Assembly (NCBI RefSeq): GCF_022810405.1
Contig: NZ_JALGQE010000024.1
Coordinates: forward strand, 1-55,749
Origin: Rhodococcus sp. ARC_M5
GTDB taxonomy: Bacteria > Actinomycetota > Actinomycetes > Mycobacteriales > Mycobacteriaceae
Length of the DNA stretch: 55,749 bases
Direction of reading: 5' to 3'
Shown: positions 49,885 through 55,749 of the stretch, piece after piece
How the letters are laid out: every line of letters begins with the position of its first letter
How positions within the stretch are numbered: the stretch's first letter is position 1
Position numbers and translations under genes: made by a program
Notes under the pieces: generated by a model
Database searches by the model: none
Told to the model about the DNA's origin: nothing
Seen by the model: only the letters and a program-made list of their open reading frames with translations

Positions 49885-51258
49885 GTGCCATTGAGCAACG
49901 GAGCTGTCATCGCACAGCGCTATCGACTTCTGCGCCTCATCGCCACCGGTGGCATGGGCCAGGTGTGGGAGGCCATGGACAATCGCCTCGATCGCCGGGT
50001 GGCGGTCAAGGTACTCAAGGCGGAGTTCTCCGAGGACCCGGAGTTCCTGCAGCGCTTCAGGTTCGAGGCCCGTACCACCGCGCAGCTGAACTACCCCGGA
50101 ATCGCCGGGGTCTACGACTACGGTGAGACCCGAGACGGCGCAGGCGAATCACTGGCCTACCTGGTGATGGAACTGGTCAACGGGGAACCGCTCAATGCCG
50201 TCCTGGGCCGCATGTCTCGGCTGCCGCTCGGCCACGCCCTGGACATGCTCGAGCAGACCGGCCGCTCCCTGCAGATCGCCCACACCGCGGGCGTCGTACA
50301 CCGCGACGTCAAACCCGGCAACATCCTGATCACCCCCACCGGGCAGGTCAAGATCACCGACTTCGGCATTGCCAAGGCCGTCGACGCGTCCCCGGTGACC
50401 AAGACCGGAATGGTCATGGGCACCGCGCAGTACATCGCCCCCGAACAGGCGCTCGGCGAGGAGGCCACCTCGGCGTCGGATGTCTACTCGCTCGGTGTCG
50501 TCGGATACGAAGTACTTGCGGGCTCGCGCCCGTTCGTCGGTGACGGTGCCCTGACCGTCGCCATGAAGCACGTCCGCGAAACGCCTGCACCGATGCCGGT
50601 CGACCTACCCCCTGCCGTTCGCGAACTCATCGAGATCACGATGGTCAAGGACCCCGCTGCGCGCTACGCCAACGGTGGCGAGTTCGCCGACGCCGTCGCC
50701 GCGGTCCGGGCAGGCCGTCGTCCGCCTGCACCGGGAAATTCACGCGGCACCGGCACCGGCAGGGTCATGATGCCGGGCGTCGTGCCCAGCCCGCAGCCGC
50801 CTCCGCCGTCGAGCACCCAGATGATGCCGACATCCCAGCGCGACTATCGCGGACCGGCCACCGGAACGGCGGCGGCCGCGGTGCCCGAGGCGACCGGAAT
50901 GTCGTCGGCGCAGAAGGCACTTGCGTGGGGCGGAGCCGGACTGTTGTTGCTGGCCATCCTCATCGGCGGTTACGTGCTGTTGACCGGGGGTAGAGACGAC
51001 ACGCAGACCCCGTTCGTGCCGCCGACCACCACCACGACGCAGCCGACTACCACCACGACGACCACGACGACCGAACCGACGACGACCACCGAAGAAACCA
51101 CCACCACCGAAGAGACCACGACGACCACGACGACGACCACGCAGGAGCCGACGACCACCGAAGAAACCACCACGACCTCGGCGGAGCCCACGCAGACGAC
51201 GACGAGACGGCCGCTCATCGAGATCCCGTTCCCGCAAGAGCCACAAGGACGACCATGA
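49885..51258 (+). CDS. pknA: Ser/Thr protein kinase PknA
   Basis: 457 residues. The cytoplasmic kinase domain (about 8-270) has the glycine loop IATGGMGQVWEAMDN, the catalytic lysine region VAVKVLKAEF, the loop VVHRDVKPGNIL (catalytic Asp near 141) and DFGIAKAVDA, then an activation loop with VTKTGMVMGTAQYIAPEQ. One membrane helix lies near 352-373. The extracytoplasmic tail is Thr/Glu-rich with no PASTA domain. It phosphorylates cell-division and cell-wall proteins. Starts with GTG; the stop overlaps the pknB start by four bases. Confidence 0.95.
   Translation: MPLSNGAVIAQRYRLLRLIATGGMGQVWEAMDNRLDRRVAVKVLKAEFSEDPEFLQRFRFEARTTAQLNYPGIAGVYDYGETRDGAGESLAYLVMELVNGEPLNAVLGRMSRLPLGHALDMLEQTGRSLQIAHTAGVVHRDVKPGNILITPTGQVKITDFGIAKAVDASPVTKTGMVMGTAQYIAPEQALGEEATSASDVYSLGVVGYEVLAGSRPFVGDGALTVAMKHVRETPAPMPVDLPPAVRELIEITMVKDPAARYANGGEFADAVAAVRAGRRPPAPGNSRGTGTGRVMMPGVVPSPQPPPPSSTQMMPTSQRDYRGPATGTAAAAVPEATGMSSAQKALAWGGAGLLLLAILIGGYVLLTGGRDDTQTPFVPPTTTTTQPTTTTTTTTTEPTTTTEETTTTEETTTTTTTTTQEPTTTEETTTTSAEPTQTTTRRPLIEIPFPQEPQGRP
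51025..51215 (+). repeat. Low-complexity Thr/Glu codon tract in pknA
   Basis: ACC, ACG and GAA codons repeat for about 190 bases, encoding a Thr/Glu tail outside the membrane. Such tracts can vary in length by slippage. Not a mobile or CRISPR repeat. Confidence 0.8.
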
Positions 51259-53186
51259 CGACTCCCCGTACGCTGTCCGCTCGCTACGAGCTGGGCGAGA
51301 TACTCGGTTTCGGTGGCATGTCCGAGGTCCATCTGGCGCGCGACACTCGTCTCGACCGCGATGTCGCCATCAAGGTTCTGCGCGCCGATCTCGCCCGGGA
51401 CCCCACGTTCTACCTGCGGTTCCGGCGCGAAGCCCAGAACGCGGCCGCACTGAACCACCCCGCCATCGTGGCTGTGTACGACACCGGTGAAGCCGAGACC
51501 GAAGCCGGTCCGCTCCCGTTCATCGTCATGGAATACGTCGACGGCGACACTCTGCGCGACATCGTGCGCGCCGAGGGACCCATGGCACCGCGTCGGGCCA
51601 TGGAAGTCATCGCCGACGTCTGTGCTGCACTCGATTTCAGCCACCGCAACGGCATCGTGCACCGCGACGTCAAACCGGCGAACATCATGATCAACAACGC
51701 AGGCGCGGTGAAGGTGATGGACTTCGGGATCGCGCGCGCCATCGCCGATTCCTCGTCACCGATGACGCAGACCGCGGCCGTGATCGGAACCGCCCAGTAC
51801 CTCTCACCCGAGCAGGCCCGCGGCGAACAGGTCGACGCTCGATCGGACGTCTACTCGCTCGGATGTGTGTTGTTCGAGATACTCACCGGCGAACCGCCGT
51901 TCACGGGTGACTCACCGGTCGCCGTCGCCTACCAGCACGTGCGCGAGGATCCCCAGCTGCCGTCGCTGGTCAACGACGCGGTTCCGCGCGAACTCGACTC
52001 GATCATCCTCAAGGCGATGGCCAAGAACCCCGCCAACCGCTACCAGAGCGCTGCCGAGATGCGTACCGACCTGGTCCGGGTACTCGGTGGTCAGCGGCCG
52101 AGCGCGCCGATGGTCATGAACGACGAGGACCGCACCACGATCCTCGGATCGGTCGATTCCCGTCAGGCGGATTTCACCGGCAAGCCCGCCGCAGTGGCTG
52201 CAGCGCCCCGCGCTTCGAGGCACGCCGAGCCCGAGGACGAGCCCAAGAACCGTCGAGGTCTCAAGATCGCGCTGATCTCTGCGGCGTCGATCATCGTGGT
52301 CGCGATCGTGGGGGCCTTCCTGTGGTCGCTCGGCCCTGGGGCCGACCCCACGACCGTCACTGTGCCGTCCGTCGCCGGGCTGTCCGCCGCCGAGGCCCAG
52401 AGCGAACTCGAGAACGTCGGTCTGCGCGTCCGTCCGCAGGAGAGGCCGGATGCGTCGGTTCCCGAGGGTTCGGCGATCGGCACCACCCCGGCCGCAGGGT
52501 CGCAGACCGAATCGCCCGGGGACATCCAGCTCGACGTCTCCTCGGGACCCCAGCAGGTACAGGTTCCGCGCCTGACCGGACGCACGCAACAGGAAGCGTC
52601 CGACGCCTTGAACGAGGTGGGCCTCGAACTCGATCCCACCATCGCCCGGGCGCCGTCGACGCCGGAGAACCTCGACCGCGTCGTCGAACAGAACCCGTCC
52701 TCCGGTGTGAGCATGAACGCCGACTCGCAGGTTCGGATCACGCTCGGTTCCGGCCCGGCGCAGGTACGGATGCCCGACGTCGTCGGCCAGCTCGTCGACG
52801 TGGCACAGCCGAACGTCGCGGGTGCAGGACTCCGCGTGCAGGTGCAGAACATCGACTCGAGTCAGCCGGTGGGACAGGTCGTCTCGACCGACCCCGCCGG
52901 AGGTGCCAACGTCGCCGAGAACACCGTCGTCACGCTTCGAGTCTCGAACGGAGACAAGATCCCGATGCCGGATCTGTCCGGGCTGACCGAAGCACAGGCT
53001 CTGACGGCACTGGAGTCGGCGGGATGGACCGGAACCGCGTCGAATCTGTCGACGTCGAGGCAGTCCACCCTGGACCCGCTGATGGTCGGACGAGTGATCA
53101 CTCAGACTCAGCCCGCGGGCTCGGAGATCAGCAAGTCCGACACCATCACCGTGACCATCGGTGCCCTGGGAATCCCGACCGGCTAG
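51255..53186 (+). CDS. pknB: Ser/Thr protein kinase PknB with four PASTA domains
   Basis: 643 residues. The kinase domain (about 8-275) has LGFGGMSEVHLARD, IKVLRADLARD, GIVHRDVKPANIM (catalytic Asp near 138), DFGIARAIADSS and the activation loop MTQTAAVIGTAQYLSPEQ with the autophosphorylated threonines. The membrane helix is near 337-358 (LKIALISAASIIVVAIVGAF). Four PASTA repeats fill the rest (starts near 368, 435, 503 and 571), ending TVTIGALGIPTG. The PASTA part binds lipid II and muropeptides and localises the kinase to poles and septum. Essential in mycobacteria. Confidence 0.96.
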   Translation: MTTPRTLSARYELGEILGFGGMSEVHLARDTRLDRDVAIKVLRADLARDPTFYLRFRREAQNAAALNHPAIVAVYDTGEAETEAGPLPFIVMEYVDGDTLRDIVRAEGPMAPRRAMEVIADVCAALDFSHRNGIVHRDVKPANIMINNAGAVKVMDFGIARAIADSSSPMTQTAAVIGTAQYLSPEQARGEQVDARSDVYSLGCVLFEILTGEPPFTGDSPVAVAYQHVREDPQLPSLVNDAVPRELDSIILKAMAKNPANRYQSAAEMRTDLVRVLGGQRPSAPMVMNDEDRTTILGSVDSRQADFTGKPAAVAAAPRASRHAEPEDEPKNRRGLKIALISAASIIVVAIVGAFLWSLGPGADPTTVTVPSVAGLSAAEAQSELENVGLRVRPQERPDASVPEGSAIGTTPAAGSQTESPGDIQLDVSSGPQQVQVPRLTGRTQQEASDALNEVGLELDPTIARAPSTPENLDRVVEQNPSSGVSMNADSQVRITLGSGPAQVRMPDVVGQLVDVAQPNVAGAGLRVQVQNIDSSQPVGQVVSTDPAGGANVAENTVVTLRVSNGDKIPMPDLSGLTEAQALTALESAGWTGTASNLSTSRQSTLDPLMVGRVITQTQPAGSEISKSDTITVTIGALGIPTG

Positions 53187-53190
53187 CGGT

Positions 53191-53209
53191 AGCTTCGGGC
53201 TGCGAAGCT
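53191..53209. terminator. Bidirectional hairpin between pknB and trpG
   Basis: AGCTTCG/CGAAGCT arms (7 bp) around GGCTG, immediately after the pknB stop and touching the trpG stop. A likely shared terminator between convergent units, though no T-run is present. Confidence 0.5.
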
Positions 53210-53850
53210 CAGGCGAAGGCTTCGGAGACCTGAGCTTCGAGCTTGGCGACGAGTCCCTGGTCGGTGGGCATCCCACAGACTGTGAGCCAGTTGGCCAGCA
53301 TGCGGTGTCCGCCCTCGGTGAGGATGGACTCGGGGTGGAACTGGACGCCGTGAATCGGCAGCTCGGCGTGCCTCATCGCCATCACCAGGCCGGATTCGGT
53401 GCGTCCGGTGATCTCGAGCTCGGCCGGAATGGTGTCCTCGCGGACGGTCAACGAGTGGTAGCGGGTGGCGGTGAAAGGCTCGTTCATCCCTTCCAGAACC
53501 CCGACGCCCGAGTGGTGAACCAGGCTGGTCTTACCGTGCAACAGCTCCGGAGCCTTCTCCACCGTGGCCCCGAACGCTGCGCCGATCGCCTGATGGCCCA
53601 GACAGACGCCGAGCAGCGGTGTCTTGGCACGAGCACTGGCCGAGACCAGGTCCATCGTGGCACCGGCGCGCTGCGGGGTGCCCGGTCCCGGGCTGAGCAG
53701 GATGCCGTCGAACTGAGCCGCGGCCGCATCCCGATCGGTGAGGCGCTCGTCGTCGTTGCGCCAGACCTCGACATCGGCATTCAACTGACCCAGGTACTGG
53801 ACGAGGTTGAAGACGAAGCTGTCGTAGTTGTCGACGACGAGAATGCGCAT
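53209..53850 (-). CDS. trpG: Glutamine amidotransferase of anthranilate/aminodeoxychorismate synthase
   Basis: 213 residues, one class I glutamine amidotransferase domain. MRILVVDNYDSFVFNLVQYL at the start, SPGPGTPQRAG, the nucleophile Cys in LLGVCLGHQAIGAAFG and the His/Glu of VQFHPESILT give the full catalytic set. It provides ammonia from glutamine to the chorismate-using partner; in mycolata this position holds a trpG/pabA-like gene shared by tryptophan or folate biosynthesis. Which partner it serves is not decidable here. Convergent with pknB. Confidence 0.92.
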   Translation of the reverse strand: MRILVVDNYDSFVFNLVQYLGQLNADVEVWRNDDERLTDRDAAAAQFDGILLSPGPGTPQRAGATMDLVSASARAKTPLLGVCLGHQAIGAAFGATVEKAPELLHGKTSLVHHSGVGVLEGMNEPFTATRYHSLTVREDTIPAELEITGRTESGLVMAMRHAELPIHGVQFHPESILTEGGHRMLANWLTVCGMPTDQGLVAKLEAQVSEAFA

Positions 53851-53863
53851 GTCGACAGCGTAC

Positions 53864-54691
53864 TCAGCGTGGCTGCGCGTACCGCATGCGCACCGATTCG
53901 GAGTACGCGGGCACCGTGAGCTCCTCCGCGGACGCGACGTCGTAGCGCAGGCCGTACCGCAACGCGTACTGCTCGTACAACCGCACGCCCGGCTCGTTCT
54001 TCAACGCCGCGCGCAGCCGATCCGCATCACCGAGAGCCGTCATCACATACGGCGGGCTGTACGTCCGGCCGCCGAGAAGAAGAGTGTTCCCGATGCAGCG
54101 TGGCGCCGAGGAGGTGATCAGCCGCTGATCCTGCATCGCAATCGCCGACGCGCCACCCGCCCACAACGCGTTGAGCACGCTCTGCACATCGACCTGATGG
54201 ACCACCAGATCGTCGACCGACGCGTCGGACGCATACGAACCGTCGGGCCCCCGGGAGGCGTCGGCCATCGTGACGGTCAGTCCGGCACCGGACGCGGCCT
54301 CCCGTCCCGCCGCATCGGCCAGGGAATCGACCCGCGCCAAGGCGTCGGCGACGTCGGTGTCCCCTGTCGCGGTGCGCTGCTGGATGGAGTTCACCTGCTG
54401 TTCGAGCGTTTCCCGGCTTCGCTGTGCATCGTCGCTGCTGCGTTGGGCGGCGTCGACCAGATCGGCGAGTCGGGTGGTGTCTCCACCGCGCAATTCGGAG
54501 CCGTCCGAGACATTCCTGGTGGTGCCGAGCAGCAGACCAACGACGGCGCACACGGCAACGGTCAGCACCCACCAGCGGGTGTCGGCGGTTACGGTCGATC
54601 GTCGTCTCACGGGCGCTCGCAATTTGTCCGGTGGGTCGGTGCTGGGCTCACCTGGGTTAGCGTGTACAGCAACCGGGTCCGTGACCGACAC
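53864..54691 (-). CDS. DUF881-domain membrane protein
   Basis: 275 residues. A short basic N-terminus and one membrane segment (TRWWVLTVAVCAVVGLLLG) precede the extracytoplasmic part with a coiled-coil stretch (LADLVDAAQRSSDDAQRSRE) and the DUF881 motifs GAGLTVTMADASRGP, DLVVHQVDVQSVLNALWAGG and GRTYSPPYVMTALGD. It corresponds in position to the Rv0012-type gene between trpG and crgA. The GTG at 54691 is preferred because GAGG stands five bases before it; an in-frame GTG at 54733 would add 14 residues. The function is unknown but it is linked to cell-wall and division genes by neighbourhood. Confidence 0.83.
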   Translation of the reverse strand: MSVTDPVAVHANPGEPSTDPPDKLRAPVRRRSTVTADTRWWVLTVAVCAVVGLLLGTTRNVSDGSELRGGDTTRLADLVDAAQRSSDDAQRSRETLEQQVNSIQQRTATGDTDVADALARVDSLADAAGREAASGAGLTVTMADASRGPDGSYASDASVDDLVVHQVDVQSVLNALWAGGASAIAMQDQRLITSSAPRCIGNTLLLGGRTYSPPYVMTALGDADRLRAALKNEPGVRLYEQYALRYGLRYDVASAEELTVPAYSESVRMRYAQPR

Positions 54692-54755
54692 GGTCCTCGA
54701 GGTGACAATAGCCTGGGGATGCCGTTCACCCACCGATCCACAGGTCCGTCGTCAA

Positions 54756-54764
54756 TTGTCCACA
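54756..54764 (+). promoter_or_regulatory. Mycobacterial-type DnaA-box match
   Basis: TTGTCCACA, the preferred DnaA-box form in mycobacterial origins, 48 bases before crgA. A weaker GATCCACA is at 54735-54742. A single site could be chance. Confidence 0.4.
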
Positions 54765-54811
54765 GGTACGGCCGCAGCGCCGCCGGCCGTCACGAACGTG
54801 AAGAGGAAGCA

Positions 54812-55075
54812 ATGCCGAAGTCGAAGGTACGGAAGAAGAACGACTACACCGTCAACCCGGCGAACCGCACGCCGGTGAAGGTCAACGCCGGGCCGTCGCC
54901 CATCTGGTACGTGGTGTTGATGCTGGGATTCATGGTGGTCGGACTGCTGTGGCTGATCGTCTACTACCTGGCTTCCGAGGACATCGCCTTCATCGGAAAC
55001 CTCGGCGCCTACAACTTCCTGATCGGCTTCGGATTCATGGTCGTCGGACTCGTCATGACCATGCGGTGGCGCTGA
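54812..55075 (+). CDS. crgA: Cell division protein CrgA
   Basis: 87 residues, typical CrgA length. A hydrophilic N-terminus with MPKSKVRKKNDYTVNPANRT is followed by two membrane helices (PIWYVVLMLGFMVVGLLWL and FLIGFGFMVVGLVMTMRW). CrgA stabilises the septum and interacts with FtsZ, FtsI and FtsQ in actinobacteria. ATG start after GAAGAGGAAG. It lies in the conserved order trpG, DUF881, crgA, PH-domain protein seen near oriC in mycobacteria. Confidence 0.95.
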   Translation: MPKSKVRKKNDYTVNPANRTPVKVNAGPSPIWYVVLMLGFMVVGLLWLIVYYLASEDIAFIGNLGAYNFLIGFGFMVVGLVMTMRWR

Positions 55076-55111
55076 TCGCGGCCCGAGTTACATCCATGTC
55101 ATTCATCCCCA

Positions 55112-55597
55112 ATGTGGATAAACCCTGTGGATAACTCTCGGAATGATCCACAGGGTGTGTACGAACAGCAGTGGGCGACGCCACTCGTTGCCGTCGCGGC
55201 CCTGGTCGCAGGCGGAATCGCCCTCGGAGTCGGCGCTGCACTCTCGTCCACCGACGCAGCAGGCACGTTCCTCGTGGGACTCGCCGCCGTCGGAATGTGG
55301 ATTCTGGCAGCCCTCGCTGCGGTCCAACGCCCCCGGCTGGCCATCACACACGACGGAACGCTGACGATGAAACGACTCGGCGGAATCCGCACGTACTCAC
55401 GCGCCGACATAGTGCGCATCAAGATCGTGAAATACCCGCGACTGGGTCGACGCGTACCGATGCTCGAACTCGACGTGCGGCCACCCGGAGAAGACGACGA
55501 TCGACTGATCATCTTCGGCAGATGGGACCTCGGCACCGACCCGCGAGATGTATTCGACGCACTCGACAGTCACGGTCTGGTGCCCCGCAACTCCTGA
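55112..55597 (+). CDS. PH-domain membrane protein (Rv0010c-type)
   Basis: 161 residues. Two membrane helices (about 22-45 and 50-70) precede a PH-like domain (LAITHDGTLTMKRLGGIRTY, SRADIVRIKIVKYPRLGRR, LIIFGRWDLGTDPRDVFDAL). By position and domain it matches the small PH protein next to crgA in mycobacteria; the function there is linked to the cell envelope and division. The ATG at 55112 is used; GTG at 55127 is also possible. The first codons overlap two perfect DnaA boxes. Confidence 0.85.
   Translation: MWINPVDNSRNDPQGVYEQQWATPLVAVAALVAGGIALGVGAALSSTDAAGTFLVGLAAVGMWILAALAAVQRPRLAITHDGTLTMKRLGGIRTYSRADIVRIKIVKYPRLGRRVPMLELDVRPPGEDDDRLIIFGRWDLGTDPRDVFDALDSHGLVPRNS
55113..55134 (-). promoter_or_regulatory. 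Tandem pair of perfect DnaA boxes
   Basis: TGTGGATAA at 55113-55121 and again at 55126-55134 (TTATCCACA on the minus strand), in the same orientation with a 4-base spacer. Both cover the first codons of the PH-domain gene. Confidence 0.7.
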
Positions 55598-55616
55598 GCT
55601 GCCGTCCGCGGGGGGG

Positions 55617-55698
55617 TACTCGATGTGACTGTGAGTATGAATGTGTCCGGTGATACTGGATATCTGCGGTGGGTTGGGGCCTGACTCTCAATGTGACC
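55617..55698. repeat. Degenerate half-copies of the palindromic element
   Basis: TACTCGATGTGAC at 55617-55629 and CTCAATGTGACC at 55687-55698 match the left arm of the seven-copy element, but no right arm or full core is visible between or after them. The rest of this 150-base tail holds no gene I can support. Confidence 0.5.
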
Positions 55699-55749
55699 GA
55701 CGCCCGGTGGGCTGTCCTTCGAACGATGTGTCGGTACCCGACCCGCTGT

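Overview
The window looks like a chromosomal segment of a high-GC mycolata actinobacterium, most likely Rhodococcus (or the related Rhodococcoides/R. fascians group). The basis is gene content. The right part carries the block fhaA-fhaB-pstP-rodA-pbpA-pknA-pknB, then trpG, a DUF881 gene, crgA and a PH-domain gene, which in mycobacteria and rhodococci lies close to dnaA/oriC. A tRNA-Leu and gltBD adjoin it. A fused LysX, many F420/PPOX split-barrel enzymes and GTG/TTG starts agree. No species-level identification can be made from the sequence alone.

Layout. 1-0.3 kb: the end of an IS21-like element that has cut off a lysG-type regulator next to its divergent partner lysE. 1-13.7 kb: accessory genes in short units (DinB, VOC/glyoxalase, AraC, MarR, GNAT, cupin), an isolated but intact mraY paralogue, a frameshifted membrane/secreted protein gene, a truncated aldo/keto reductase, and a phenolic acid decarboxylase with a divergent MarR regulator. 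13.7-16.7 kb: a three-gene BtuFCD-type ABC importer behind a clear cobalamin riboswitch. 16.7-22.7 kb: an MFS/LacI-family pair with a shared operator, a GGDEF-EAL protein, an F420/PPOX enzyme, a GNAT and an AbiEi/DUF559-like protein. 22.9-28.3 kb: lysX, an alpha/beta hydrolase (with a parS-like site inside it) and fabH. 28.4-36.5 kb: small enzymes, two MFS exporters, a LysR regulator, a heptad-repeat membrane protein and a secreted cutinase-like hydrolase. 36.7-42.7 kb: gltBD on the minus strand. 43.1-55.6 kb: tRNA-Leu and the growth/division kinase operon.

How parts work together. The fhaA-pknB genes overlap by 4 nt at most junctions and form one operon: Ser/Thr kinases PknA/PknB, their phosphatase PstP, FHA readers FhaA/FhaB, and the SEDS polymerase plus transpeptidase pair RodA/PbpA for peptidoglycan growth. 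CrgA nearby is a divisome factor. gltB/gltD overlap and make glutamate synthase. btuF-btuC-btuD overlap and are predicted to be switched off by cobalamin.

The most unusual signal is a dispersed, roughly 55-bp palindromic element. It has seven near-full copies between 9.3 and 28.4 kb, all intergenic and most at transcription-unit boundaries, and no full copy in the conserved right half. Near-oriC placement is further supported by a 15/16 parS match and by perfect DnaA boxes.
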